From Cannabis sativa (lineage: Eukaryota > Streptophyta > Magnoliopsida > Rosales > Cannabaceae): a stretch of 64,000 nucleotides of DNA. The translations under genes were made by a program, and so were the position numbers. The stretch is taken from assembly GCF_029168945.1 (NCBI RefSeq), contig NC_083603.1, forward strand, positions 32,709,396-32,773,395. Direction: 5' to 3'. Positions 31,636-43,569 of this stretch are shown here, piece after piece (the stretch's first letter is position 1; every line of letters begins with the position of its first letter). The notes under the pieces are model-generated. The model was not told the DNA's origin. It searched no databases and saw only the letters and a list, made by a program, of their open reading frames with translations.

Positions 31636-33480
31636 TGTTGGGTTTTGTGCCCTAAATAAAACTCATTTCAATATAATCAGATTTACTTATTAATAAAGAT
31701 CAGAAATAACATTTTATGTTGCATGGTTCACATGATTTATTTCATGATTATATGTATATAATGTATGAATTCTTTTTAAGTCCAGAACATATGAGTTTGT
31801 TAAAGATTATAGTGTTGTCAGCACAGTGGAATATAATCTTAATTATATGTTCAAAAGTTTATTCCCTGATTTGTCAGAACACTATTTAGACTGACATGGT
31901 ATAATCAGCGATAGGTATTCTTACACCTTGGAAAAGTGTTATGTCCTTTCCAGGACATTGGCAAAGTTTACCAGTATCGGATGTATGGAGTATACATCGG
32001 AAGGGACCGATATTGAACTTTGAATAGATATATTAAAACTTACCGTAATATCTATTCAATTCAATATCACATGTTGATCCTAGATCAAATGACCTTGATC
32101 CTGATATGGTTAGGTTCGATCTCAAGAGTACTATACCTGTTCTTTGATTTGTTAGTTAAGCCTACTTTTGGGTCAGGGTGATACGTACATTTTGGGAACA
32201 TGATAGTATAATTGAGTGGGAGCGCTACCATAAATATGGAATCTATAACTTCTATAGGAACTTAGAAGTGAAACGATGATATCCTTCGAGCTTGGCTAAA
32301 CAGAGATAAATGGTGGAGATCTCATTTCACTTTGCTGAAATATCATTTATACGGAGCTAAGTGTTTTAAGGATAAAATACATTGAAGGTGTAACGGTAAC
32401 AGTAGTGCCTTTTCAATGTAGATCATCTATTAGAAGGTCATTGATCACATTAGGGTTATAACAATGGATAACTAATGGCGTGTCTATATCATGGAACATA
32501 TAGAGCATTCTATATGACTGAGAGTGCAATTCCAAGTTCTAAGTGTGGATTCAATGAGGAATTAATAAGTTAGGGAATTTACTTGGGAAATTCGGTTCGA
32601 CTTATTGGAAGCTCGGTTATATAGACCCATGGTCCCCATACTAGTTGAGACCATATTGCTTGGAAGACTCAGTTAATTGATTTTAATTAATCCATTATAA
32701 TTCTAAAAGTTAGACAATGTGTACTTTATGAATTTTCACTAAGCAAGGGTAAAATTGTAAAGAAAAGAGATTTTAGGTTTATTTATTGATTAAGAGACTT
32801 TATATGTCTAAATAAATATATTAAATGGCAATATTATTTAATAATTATTTTCAAGTTATTAAATAATTAGAATTGGCATTTAAAAGGTTAAATTAGAAAA
32901 TTGGCATTTTTGAAAAAATGGGAATGGAAAATAACAAAATGGGAAAGTTGCAAAGTGAGGCCCAATTCCCTTAGTATGGCCGGCCACTATGCACAAGAAA
33001 TACCATTTATAGTTTCCATTATTTTAATGCCATACAATTCTAACCTAAACCTAGAGGGCATTCTATAAATAGAAAGTGTTGGCTTCAGGAAACGCACACA
33101 ACTTTGAACATTGGTTTCTTTCAGAAAAGCCTCACGCCTCTCTCTCTATTTTCTTCTCTCTAAATTTTGAAACACTTGAGTGAATGAGTAGTGCCCACAC
33201 ACATCAAGTGGTACCTCAATCATAGTATGTAAGACTATGGAAAATCTGCATCAAAGAAGGAGAAAAGAAGATCCAGATTCAGATCTTGATTATGCTCTGC
33301 TACAGAAAGGGATCAAGGGCTAGAGATCTGAATGGAAGGAGTCATATTATTCCGCTGCACCCACTGTAAGGTTTTCTAAACTTTATATGTGTTTATTTTC
33401 ATTGTTTTAGAATTCATATTAGGTTGTTAATCCAACATACTTGTTAGTAAATCTAGATCCTGGTAAAATAATTTCCAACA
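31636..33480 (+). repeat. 5' LTR of copia element IV
   Basis: TGTTGGG...TTTCCAACA, 1845 bp, followed by AC and a primer site. Clearly diverged from LTRs A-C and II (a sister subfamily) but with the same layout. Confidence 0.9.
33064..33071 (+). promoter_or_regulatory. TATA box of LTR IV
   Basis: TATAAATA in the context GGGCATTC-TATAAATA-GAAAGTG, equivalent to the other copia LTRs. Confidence 0.65.
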
Positions 33481-33482
33481 AC

Positions 33483-33499
33483 TGGCACCAGAGCCATGG
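33483..33499 (+). other. Primer binding site of copia element IV
   Basis: TGGCACCAGAGCCATGG, the initiator Met-type site with TAT changed to CAC. Confidence 0.85.
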
Positions 33500-33759
33500 T
33501 AATGATTTACTTTCATGAAATATGAATTAAAAAAATGATTTATATGTTTTTGTGTTGATTTGGATGGTTTCATGTTGGTTTATGTGTTAGTTGATGAATG
33601 TATATGTTGTACAGTACCTTTTTCCATGAAAAAAATATTTTTTATATTTTTGAAAATATTTTATTTGGATTTCTTGTGAAAAATTAAGCAATTTTATTTT
33701 TTACGAAACTCGATTCGGATAAAAATTGAGAAAGTTATGAATTTTGGAAAATTGGGATT

Positions 33760-33965
33760 TCGGGTATGCATGGGTGCTCAATCGCACGCATCAGGTGCTT
33801 CGGACTGGATGCCCATCCGCATGCGTGACACGCCCGTGTCACCCTGCAAGCGCCGGGGTTTGCTGCCCAAGCTGACCTTGCCTGCGCCGAGTTTTCTCGG
33901 CGTGCATCCTTCCTCCGCGCGCGCATGAAAGCTGGGTTCAGCCTGTTGCACGCCCAATCCTGTGC
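33760..33965 (+). other. GC-rich hairpin block in leader IV
   Basis: Sits where leaders I, II and V have GCGATCGC and CTGTCCGTACAG. It includes perfect hairpins GTGACAC-GCCC-GTGTCAC (33825-33842) and GCCGAG-TTTT-CTCGGC (33886-33901), and many GCATGC/GCGCGC words. Short open frames occur on both strands, as GC-rich DNA allows, but none looks like a gene. Confidence 0.55.
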
Positions 33966-34492
33966 AGCAACCTAAAATTGCGATTTTTGGGGATTTTTTC
34001 CAAAAAATCCATTTTTTTCATGGGATTGTTTCCCAAAATTCTTTTTTCATTTTTAAATATTTCTAAATTGAAATATTTCCAATTTTAAATATTTTCAATT
34101 TGGAATTTTTCCAATTTTTTTAAATATTTCCTTTTTGAAATATTTCTAATTTTAAATATTTCCTATTATGGTCAGATTTAAAAATTTGTTAACTTCTTTA
34201 ATATTTATTTATTATTTAATTATAAGATCAGATATTTTGATATTTAACATATTTTAAATTAAAAGATAACTTTGTCTTTTTATTTAAAATATGATATTAA
34301 AATTATCTTGTATGACAAATTAAATAATTAATAAATTTAAAATTAACATAGATATTTTTATAGATATACCATAATATTTTCAAATTCAAAATTTGTTATT
34401 TTGTTAAATATTCAATTATTTATAAATTATAAGTTTAAAAATGATATTTTTTTTCTATATATATTATTTTTTTCCTTATTGGAAATTTATAA

Positions 34493-34497
34493 ATCAT
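34493..34497. other. Target site duplication ATCAT (left copy)
   Basis: ATCAT before the LTR start at 34498 equals ATCAT at 45788-45792 after the other LTR. Confidence 0.93.
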
Positions 34498-35330
34498 TGT
34501 TGCTATAATTTATAAACACTACGCAAGTATACGCAATCAAGTAGTAAATCTCACACAGGTGAGGTCGATCCCACAGGGAATTGGATTAAATACCACTAAA
34601 CTATACTTATAATTCTATTTGGCAAATCGAAAACAATTATGATTTCAGAAAAGTAAAGTAATTCAGAAAACACAAAACACAGTTAAAGTTTAAGCAATAT
34701 GAGATGATAGGGAGGAGAATCCTGTTGTTGTTTACCCAAATCGTTAATGCTTAATTACTATCCTATTCTTGAAGTGAATGACAGATTATGAAATAACCTA
34801 GCTCTTTTCAGATCTTCTAGATTCTAAATCACATGTTATCTAATTAATTCCTTAATTAAACTAACATGAAATCAGTATTAAGTAATAATCTACTCGTCAC
34901 ATAAGTCATGTGAATACTTTCGTTTCACATAGAACATCGATTATCCCAATTTTAGCATTCTCAATTCTCACTTTTCAGATTTTGAATTGAGATCATAAAG
35001 CATGCACAAGGTGATCAATCTTAAACATGAAATTAAACACAAATTACGATAATTTCACAAACAAGAATGGAGGAATGGTAATTAAACATTAACTAGGCAA
35101 AACATTAAACAACAATCATCATCCTCCCTAAATGGGAAATTTAGTTCAGAAACAAATCCATAACCATTCCTAAAGCAATATTCAACATAAAGAAATTAAA
35201 GAGAATAAAGAAAAGAACTGTTGGTGGATGAAATCTGGATCTTCACTTGAATCTCTCTGCTCTTCCTGCCGCTCTCTGCTGTATTTTAGGGTTCCAAATT
35301 GCTTCCCCCAGACTTCCAATCGCAGTTTTC

Positions 35331-35338
35331 TATTTATA
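35331..35338 (-). promoter_or_regulatory. TATA box of Athila 3' LTR
   Basis: TATAAATA on the minus strand, about 55 bp downstream of the CCGCGG cluster. Confidence 0.6.
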
Positions 35339-35392
35339 ACTAAAATTTAGGGTTCGATGGACGAAATTGCCCCTGGTCCGTACGGGATCTCG

Positions 35393-35528
35393 CCGCGGCC
35401 AAGCTTCCTCTCGTCGCGGCGAGATAATTGCAAAACTAAGGTCTCTCTGTATCTCTTAAATGGCCGCGGCGAGACTCCCCATCGCCGCGGCGACTGTAGC
35501 ATCCCAGAGTTTCGTGATCTAGCCGCGG
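35393..35528 (-). promoter_or_regulatory. CCGCGG cluster in Athila 3' LTR (U3)
   Basis: CCGCGG at 35393, 35464, 35485 and 35523 and TCGCGG at 35414, mostly as GGCCGCGGC or CGCCGCGGC. The cluster lies upstream of the TATA box on the minus strand, so it sits where promoter-proximal elements would be. Binding factor unknown. Confidence 0.55.
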
Positions 35529-35717
35529 CCAGATATACACAATTCCTCAAAAATTGTGTTTTCTTCGGCTCAACTCCTCTTTTATTGAATTTCTGCACCC
35601 GAGACCTCTTTTATTCCAAAGAACCTGAAAACATAGAATACAAGCGTAATTCCGTCCCAACACAGCGAAAAACGCACATAAATTAGATCCAAAACATAGG
35701 CTAAAAATAGCCTAACA

Positions 35718-35732
35718 AACTCCCCCAAACTG
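35718..35732 (-). other. Polypurine tract of Athila element III
   Basis: On the minus strand CAGTTTGGGGGAGTT runs directly into TGTTAGGC of the 3' LTR. Confidence 0.85.
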
Positions 35733-36994
35733 ACTCTTTACTCGCCCCCGAGTAAACTAAAACTCGAACTAAAAACAAACAAACAATGATAACTAAACTT
35801 TCCGACGATTGAACTGCTACCACCACCTGCACAACTTCAAGCCATCAATAACCAGAATTTCAACTTGCCAACTCTAAGAACTAATTTGGATGTGCAATTT
35901 ACAAGTAAGCAATTCATACAAACATAAAACATCGCAATTGTCGTCCATATCACAACCATTCTAAACTTTCCAACATTCCACTAACACATGATCAATAAGT
36001 TTGAATGACATACCTCTCTCCACTAATGTTGACACATTTCTCTTTGGAATCAATAGGTCTTTTTCGGTTATCATCGCATGGCTTAGGTACATGGGTAGGT
36101 GAGAAGTCATTTAAGCTACACTATACCATAAGCACTATTAACCAAGCAAGCCTCGACATTTATTTTTCTTTCTTTTCTTCCATATATCCCAAAAATAGTA
36201 GTAAGAGATTGCGATTTTTTCTTTATGTGTGTACCTCATATTTTTCTTAGCTTTTTTTTCAAGAAGACATTTGCACATATTTTCTCTTTTCTTTTTTTTC
36301 TTCTATTTTTTTCCTGGAGGCACAACACACAATATTTTTTTTCAATCACTCACTCCTACACTTTGTTTCTCCACTTACAACACTTTATCCCCCCAAAACT
36401 TGCTTAAAGGCTCATGGCATAATAAGGTATGTTCAGGGTGAAAAGAGTTAAAGATAACGAATTCAGCTCAGTTAAGTGGTGAAAATTTTTAAAACAGGCT
36501 AAGGCTCAACTTTGGGTATACTATGGTAAAATTTTTAGGTAGGCTTTAAAGGCTCAATCGTTCCAAAGAAAACTTGCCTAAATCACTTTCCAAACAGACA
36601 TCATCAAGGATTTCGCTTCAAGAGAGTATGTCAAACAAATTCTATTTCATGTACAGTCAATCATTCCACAAACCAAATAGAACAGAAGTGATATGCGTGA
36701 AGAACAAATGTTTTATGTCTACATGAACCACTTCCTAACACACATTCATCTTAATTAAAACAGTTGCAAGTCAAGCACACAGTTATGTTTTAATCCATTG
36801 CACAAGTGAATAACAGCGGTTCAATCAATCTTTCAATTTAGCTATCAACACAGGATTTAAAAAAAACTAAAACAAACTAATTAACGAAAACAAATAAACT
36901 GAAAAAAATTTAAGTCTCTCCCCCCAAACTAAAAATGCACATTGTCCCCAATGTGTGAAAATAAACCAGGGTGAGAGAAACTTACCTGAGCCCC
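35733..36994 (-). other. Non-coding region between env-position ORF and 3' LTR
   Basis: No gene seen. A pyrimidine-rich run lies at about 36165-36320, and next to the ORF end there is a second polypurine-like tract (36916-36930) with a hairpin CACATT/AATGTG (36938-36955). Confidence 0.6.
36916..36930 (-). other. Second polypurine-like tract
   Basis: Minus strand AGTTTGGGGGGAGAG, almost the same core as the true tract at 35718-35732, just downstream of the env-position ORF. Confidence 0.5.
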
Positions 36995-38179
36995 TTAGAA
37001 GGGGTTTGGCGGCGGTGGCTGATCATAAGGGTTGAAGCGGGGTGGCATGGCAAAATAATTAGGATCGTCCACACCGATATTCATCCTCGTGACAAGTGTG
37101 TTCAATTGGGCCACCTGCTGCTCATCAAAGATACTCCGCTGGGCCATGTAATTCTGCATATGCATGTTCTGCTGAATCAGACAATTCAGCTGATTGTGAG
37201 TGTACTGCATGGCGGGGTCAAGAGGCCCGGCAAGACGTGGTGGTTCAATGTCGTCATGTTCCTCTTCTTCTCATGCCGGAGGACCTCTCTGAACTGGCGG
37301 TTGACCATGAGGATGAGGAGGTTTGAAGCGAAGAACAGTGGACAAGTTAATACTGCGTTGTGGCGGCGCCTTGGTATCATATGAGTACTACGGTACCCCA
37401 TGTTTCTCACAAAGATCAGTGATAATTCCAGCCAGCCCAAGTCCTCCACCAGAAGATCCCTCAACCATTATGTCAAATGTTACTCGAATAATATCCCCCA
37501 CATTCAAATTATAACCTTTCATAATGCCATAAACCCATTTAATCCTGTCTATTTGAGCATCAGAAAAATGTTTGTTCGGGAGCAACCTTGCACTAACAAA
37601 GTAAAGCCATGCCTTGGCCACTGGGTTAAGTTCACACCGGTACAATTGGCATGGTTCTCCAGCAAGCTCATGGAACCTCAGGCCAGGATACCCTAGAGTT
37701 TCAGCAATATCCACATAACTTAAACTTCTTTCCCGAAATTGCTGCTTTAAGGGTTGCTGCTCTACAATGAAAGTTGGGAGCTCGTAAAGAGCATGAAGGG
37801 CAGCTGTGGAAGCAGGAACTCTAACCCCCCTAACTCTTACTTTGTCATCTTCTCTTTCAGGCCAGTTGGCTAAAAATTTTAAAGCTAGAGTTTGGTTACT
37901 ACGCTCAGTGACATCCACAAACTTAGTCCACTGCCTATTTAAGATTTGATCTCTAATAGATGCAAATGCAGGAGGAATGTTGGCAGTTTGACTCAGGTTT
38001 ACAATGTCTATCCCTCTGTCTTCAATGAATGCCCTATCTTTCAATTTCAAAAACCGCTCTTGAGCATCCATGTTGGTAAACCTTACTCTATCAAGATTAG
38101 AGCGACCCCTAGGTGGGTTGGATGATGAAGCTCCCCCTTCCTCACTCATTCTTGACCTTTTTGGACCCATATCACCCAA
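36995..38179 (-). pseudogene. Athila ORF in env position
   Basis: Starts MGDMGPKRSRMSEEGG at 38179 and runs about 395 codons on the minus strand, same strand as pol, with two in-frame stops at about 37390-37388 and 37275. The middle has ALHALYELPTFIV, NPVAKAWLYFVSARLLPNKH and IKGYNLNVGDI-like segments (read as MKGYNLNVGDIIRV). The C-terminal part is Gln/Asn/Met-rich and ends in PPPPNPF. This fits the extra ORF of Athila elements, often called env-like because of position. I see no signal peptide, membrane segment or glycoprotein feature in the readable parts, so an envelope role is not supported by sequence. Confidence 0.78.
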
Positions 38180-39087
38180 ATTTTTCTAACTCTCAAGATT
38201 TTTCAAAATTTTGACAGCACTTCCCCTTAAAAATTCACTTCCCGGGAATTAATTCCCTCACAATCAAACCCAATTCTATTCACACAAACAATTTTCAACA
38301 ATGTATATAGCAAAAATCCCAAATATCCAACAAACTATCCAAAACTATCCAACAATTCACAAATTTTTCAATAAAAATTGGATTGGGAGTCTTAGAATCA
38401 ATACCTCAATGAGAATCCTCCTTTAATCATCCTCCATTGTTGAAAGCTTGAAGTTCTTGAGAAAGAAGAAGATGAATAAGGGTTTTGAAATTTTTGGGTG
38501 AGGTTTTTGGGATTTGGGGTTGATTTTGAGTGGGAATGAGTGTTTGATGAGAGAAATAAGGGTTTATGATGATTTAGGATGAAAGTTTATGGTTAGATTT
38601 GATAGAATGGGGTTTTGAATGGGAATTGAAGAAGAAAAATCGTGTAGAAGGTGGTTTTCGGCGTGGAGAGGTTAAGGATTTGAATGTGGTTTGATTTTTG
38701 AAATGTTAGGGATTTGCCCCTTTTTAAACAATTCTGACCATACTCGCCGCGGCGAGGTATAGCCTCGCCGCGGCCAAAACCCGTGAAAAAATCAACCATT
38801 CTGTAAGGCTTAAATGGCCGCGGCGGTATGTTCCCTCGCCGCGGCCAAAATTCGTAAAAATCCTGGTGGTTCTGTAAGGCTTAAATGGCCGCGGCCAGAT
38901 GTCCCCTCGCCGCGGCCACTGGGAAATTTTTTTTTTTTTTTAAACAAAACTGGACAGAACCAAAAAAAAAAGAAAAATAACAGTAAAATCTAAAAAAGAA
39001 AGTTCAACTAAATCATAAAAAACACTTGGGTTGCCTCCCAATTAGCGCTAACTTTATCGTCGCATAGCTAGACGTTGATCGAGATCT
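38180..39087 (-). other. Intergenic region between Athila pol and env-position ORF
   Basis: About 900 bp with no coding signal. It contains six CCGCGG sites (38747-38915), partly as a tandem repeat of about 70 bp beginning CTGTAAGGCTTAAATGGCCG. An A/T homopolymer lies near 38929-38942. Confidence 0.7.
38747..38915 (-). promoter_or_regulatory. CCGCGG cluster upstream of env-position ORF
   Basis: CCGCGG at 38747, 38768, 38818, 38839, 38889 and 38910. CTTAAATGGCCGCGGC occurs both here and in the LTR cluster. It could act as an internal promoter or enhancer for the downstream ORF; no clear TATA box follows. Confidence 0.45.
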
Positions 39088-39525
39088 TCATAGTGGCGCC
39101 AGAATTATGGCGGACTTGGTTTGATCAAATTGACCTCCCAAGTAGAGCTTTAACCGCTGCCCATTCACTTTGAAAGTATTAGGGCCTTCACCTTTTAGTT
39201 CCACCGCTCCATAAGGAAACACCTTGATCACTGTAAATGGCCCTGACCACCTTGACTTTAATTTACCAGGAAACAACTTTAGTCTTGAGTTGAAAAGTAG
39301 AACTTGTTGCCCAGGTTGAAACTCCTTTCTGGCTAAATTTCAGTCATGCTACCTCTTAGTTCTTTCCTTGTAAATCTTAGTGTTCTCATAAGCTTCGTTT
39401 CGAAATTCCTCCAACTCATCCAGCTGTAGTAGTCTTTTCTGCCCAGCAGCTTTTAAATCCATGTTCAGAGTTTTCATTGCCCAATAAGCTTTGTGTTCTA
39501 ACTCCACCGGTAAATGACAAGCCTT
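39088..39525 (-). pseudogene. Athila integrase C-terminal region
   Basis: Continues the integrase frame after a TAA at about 39525-39523. Two more stops follow (R-stop-HD-stop-NLARKEF near 39350-39340). The last 62 codons, [20 protein letters not shown] and [16 protein letters not shown], are the GPF/Y-type integrase tail common in gypsy elements. The whole is in the same frame as RT. Confidence 0.82.
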
Positions 39526-41016
39526 TTAAAACACCAACCGATATGGTGACATCCTGATTGGCGTTTTGAACGCTGTTCTATAGGCCCACAATGCGTCATC
39601 CAACTTTCTTGACCAATCTTTCCTTGATCTCTGCACCGTTTTCTCTAGAATCGTCTTTATTTCCCGGTTAGAAATCTCAGCTTGGCCATTACTTTGCGGA
39701 TGATAAGGGAGAGCAGTTCTATGACGAACACCATATTTTGAAAGAAGTGCTTCGAACTGTTTGTTGCAGAAGTGACTCCCTTCATCGCTTATGATTGCTC
39801 GGGGAGTACCAAACCGCGTGAATATATTTTTTTGAAGGAATCGAAGAACTGTTTTTCCATCATTAGCTGGTGTTGCTGCAGCTTCTACCCATTTTGATAC
39901 GTAATCCACAGCTAGTAAAATGTATAGATTGCTAAATGATGAAGGAAAAGGACCCATAAAGTCTATCCCCCATACATCAAACAATTCTACTTCCAAGATT
40001 CCTGTCAAAGGCATTCCGTTTCTCCTTGAGATGTTTCCTGTACGCTGACAACGATCACATGCCTTCACAAAAGTACTAGCATCTTTGAAAAGTGTTGGCC
40101 AAAAGAATCCGCTTTGCAACACCTTGGCAGCTGTTCTAGTTCCACTGAAGTGTCCCCCACATGGTAGAGCATGACAGTGATTAAGAATAGAGTACATCTC
40201 CTCTTCAGGCACACACCTTCTTATTATCTGATCTGCACAGTACTTGTAGAGGATTGGCTCTTCCCAGTAGTAACGTTTCACCTCAGAAAAGAATTTCTTT
40301 AGTTGTTGTCGAGATAGCTCAGGAGGAGTGATATTGGCAGCCAAGTAGTTAACATAATCAGCATACCATGGTACCATTTGACTTTCCCTCACACATAAGA
40401 GTTGTTCATCGAGAAATTGTTCATTTATTTGTACCTCTTTCGTATTCTGACTTTCTTCCAGCTCTAGTCTTGACAAGTGATCTACTACCAGATTCTCAGT
40501 ACCCTTCTTATCTTTTATGTCTAGATCAAATTCTTGCAAAAGAAGAACCCATCGAATTAGTCTTGGTTTGGCATCCTTCTTAGTCATCAAGTATTTGATT
40601 GCTGAATGATCTGTATACACTATCACTTTATTGCCAATCAAGTAGGGTCGAAATTTGTCACATGCAAACACTATAGCCAGCATCTCTTTTTCTGTAGTAG
40701 CGTAATTCAGTTGGGCATCATTCAAGGTTTTGCTTGCATAGTAAATGGTTCTGAATACCTTGTCAACCCGTTGTCCCAACACTGCTCCAATCGCATAATC
40801 ACTTGCATCGCACATGATTTCAAAAGGTAATTCCCAGTTTGGTGTAGTCACGATCGGTGCTGAGATTAACTTATCCTTGAGAATCTGGAATGCTTCAAGA
40901 CAATCTTTTCCAAATTCAAAAGGTACTCCACTAGCGAGAAGATTAGATAGCGGTTTGGCAACTTTGGAGAAGTCTTTGATAAATCTTCTGTAGAACCCGG
41001 CATGACCCAGAAAGCT
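39526..41016 (-). pseudogene. Athila RT end, RNase H and integrase core
   Basis: Begins after the TGA at 41019-41017 with [18 protein letters not shown] (RT connection). RNase [51 protein letters not shown]. Integrase: zinc site [13 protein letters not shown] with CDRCQRTG, and catalytic [36 protein letters not shown] (D, D, E). From 40851 the frame is open for 441 codons to the TAA near 39525. All key residues seem kept. It would degrade template RNA and integrate DNA; it cannot be translated through the surrounding stops. Confidence 0.9.
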
Positions 41017-42336
41017 TCAAACTCCCTTAACTGAAACTTGAGGAGGCAAGTTCTCAATTGTAGATACTTTGGCTCTGTCAACCTCAATACCTTCTTTCGA
41101 GATTTTATGTCCCAGCACTATTCCTTCCGTAACCATGAAATGGCATTTTTCCCAGTTCAACACCAAATTAGAATCTTCACACCTTGTTAAAACCAATTCC
41201 AAGTTGCTTAAACATTTGTCAAACGATGAACCAAACACTGAAAAATCATCCATGAACACCTCGATGCATTTTTCTATTAGATCTGAAAATATGGTCATCA
41301 TACACCTCTGAAATGTTGCTGGAGCATTACACAGCCCAAATGGCATTCGTCGAAAAGCAAAAGTACCATATGGACATGTGAATGTCGTTTTCTCTTGATC
41401 TTCCGGTGCTATAGCTATTTGGTGATACCCTGAGTACCCATCAAGGAAACAATAGTATTCTTGACCTGCCAACTTGTCTAACATCTGATCAATGAATGGG
41501 AGTGGAAAGTGATCTTTTCTTGTGGCCTTGTTGAGTTTCTGGTAGTCAATGCAAATTCTCCATCCTGTGACAGTTCTGGTTGGGATGAGTTCATTCTTTT
41601 CATTCTTCACCACCGTCATCCCTCCTTTCTTTGGAACAACTTAGACTGGACTTACCCATTTACTATCTGAAATAGGGTATGCTACCCCGGCATCTAACCA
41701 CTTTAAGACTTCTTTTCTGACAACCTCCTTCATTGGTGGATTTAATCTTCGTTGTGCATCAATGGTAGGCTTCACTCCTTCCTCCATTAAGATTCTGTGC
41801 ATTACAGTTGAGGGGCTGATCCCTTTAATATCTGCTAAAGTCCATCCAATGGCTTTCTTATGCTTCCTTAGAACCCGTAATAGCTTGTCTGTCTCTACAG
41901 AAGATAGGGAGGATGCCACAATGACAGGAAGTGTCTTATTTTCTCCCAAATATTCATACCTGAGATGATCCGGTAGGACTTTTAACTCTAGTTGAGGAGG
42001 CTTTTCAGTAGATGGGGTAGGCTTTGTTGGTAGGACTCCTAACTCTTCATAGTATCTTCTATTCAACGGTCCATAAGAGTCGAGCCACATAGCATACTCA
42101 TAAGCTTCCTTACCGTCTTGTTCCACCACCTCCCCTTGTACCAAAGTCAGATTAAGAGGGTCTTCAACATGCGTCTTTGTCTCCACCAACTGGTCCACCA
42201 CATCAATTGCAAAACAATTGTCACTAGCCGTAGGGTAGGTCATTGCTTTAAGCACATTAAATACAACTTCATCTCCTTGTACCCTCAGCTTTAACTCTCC
42301 TTTCTGAACATCAATTAGTGCTTTCCCTGTTGCCAA
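41017..42336 (-). pseudogene. Athila reverse transcriptase
   Basis: One frame with a TAA at about 41640-41638 (SPV-stop-VVPKKGG, where relatives have Gln) and a TGA at 41019-41017. Before the first stop lie the linker and RT start (YEYLGENKTLPVIVASSLS, HRILMEEGVKPTIDAQRRLN). After it: WRICIDYQKLNKATRKDHFP, FLDGYSGYHQIAIAPED, FAFRRMPFGLCNAPATFQRC and the catalytic CIEVFMDDFSVFG. FMDD in place of YVDD is usual for Athila. The preceding TGA at about 42342-42340 separates it from protease in the same frame. Confidence 0.9.
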
Positions 42337-42342
42337 GAAGGG

Positions 42343-43527
42343 TCACCCCAGGATGATAGGAACATTGTTGTCTTCTTCCATATCCAGCACAATGAAATCA
42401 ACTGGAAAGATGAACTTGTCAACTTTAACTAACACATCCTCAATGACTCCTCTAGGATGAGCTAGTGATCGATCCGCCAATTGAAGAGTTACCGTGGTTG
42501 GCTTTGCTTCCCCCAGCTGCAGTCTTTTAAACACTGACAAAGGCATTAAGTTTATACTGGCTCCCAAATCACATAGTGCATTTATTCCTTCAATTTTTCC
42601 AATAGTACAAGGAATAGTGAAGCTCCCTGGATCTCTGAGTTTTGGAGGGAGTTTCTTCTGTAGAATAGCGCTGCACTCTTCAGTTAAAGCCACTGTCTCA
42701 TAATCCTCCATCTTCCTCTTCTTTGACAAAATTTCCTTCATAAACTTCACATAACTTGGCATCTGCTCTAAAGCTTCAGCAAAGGGAATGTTAATGTGAA
42801 GTCTTTTGAAGACTTCTAGAAACTTGGTGAACTGCTTGTCTAAGCTTGACTTTCTGAGCCTTTGGGGATAGGGTATTTTTACATGATGATCAATGCTAAT
42901 AGGTGGAGACTGTTGTGGTAGTGCTGGGCTGTCAGTAGCCTTCTCTGCTGTTGGTGTTGGTGTTTGCACTGGTTGAGCTTTTATTTCTTCATCTACCTCA
43001 ACTGGTTGTGGTAACTCAGGCCCATCATACTTCTTACCGCTCCTCAAGGTAATTGCTTTGCAGTTTTCTTTGGGATTAACTTCAGTTGTGCTAGGAAAAT
43101 TTCCTTGAGGGCGGGTTGCTACCTGAGTTTCTAGCTGGCCCATCTGAGTCTGCAGGTCTTTAATTGAAGATCTAGTTTCAGTCATAAATTGAAGCAGTAA
43201 ATCTGTTTGCAAACTAGAATTTCCACCAGAGGCTTGTTGCTGATTAAATTGTTGGTTCTGATTCCGTTGCTGATAGAACCCACTGTTTCTTCGGTTGTTA
43301 CCCTGGTTGAACCCATAATTGTTGTTGTTGTTGTTCTGTGAAAAATTTCCAATGGCCTTAGCTTCATCCATTGGCAAATCATCCACATCTGCTTGACACT
43401 CCGAAAAGTGATGACTTCCTCCACATAACTCACAAACAATTTGGGCTTGTTTAGCTTGCCCTGCAATAATTTTTGTCAATGCCTCAACCTGAGTTGTTAA
43501 CTTTGTGATGGAATCAACTTCTAACAC
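42343..43527 (-). pseudogene. Athila gag zinc knuckle and protease
   Basis: 394-codon open frame. VCELCGGSHHFSECQ near the start is a CCHC knuckle. A Gln/Asn-rich stretch follows, then KENCKAITLRSGKKYDGPEL, a typical Athila linker, then LPPKLRDPGSFTIPCTIGKI and INALCDLGASINLMP, the protease site with DLGAS, ending IVLDMEEDNNVPIILG. A TAG at 43569-43567 separates it from gag core, and a TGA follows ILG. Same frame as gag core and RT, so the original was one gag-pol protein. Confidence 0.88.
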
Positions 43528-43569
43528 ACCAGCTACCTTCTTAGATTGACTCCTTTCAGTTGGCCACTG

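Larger units (their letters stand above)
33500..34497 (+). other. Leader of element IV, first part
   Basis: AT-rich non-coding leader like that of element I, except for the GC-rich block at 33760-33965. Cut at 34497 by Athila element III; continues at 45793. Confidence 0.75.
34498..35717 (-). repeat. 3' LTR of Athila element III
   Basis: TGTTAGGC...AGCAACA on the minus strand, 1220 bp. It carries four CCGCGG and one TCGCGG site in 35393-35528. By eye about 20 differences from the 5' LTR plus one 21-bp length difference. Confidence 0.94.

Noticed and set aside
33735..33928. Overlapping 63-codon frames on both strands in the GC-rich block
   Set aside because: Stop-poor because of GC content; no domain, and the block sits in a non-coding retroelement leader.
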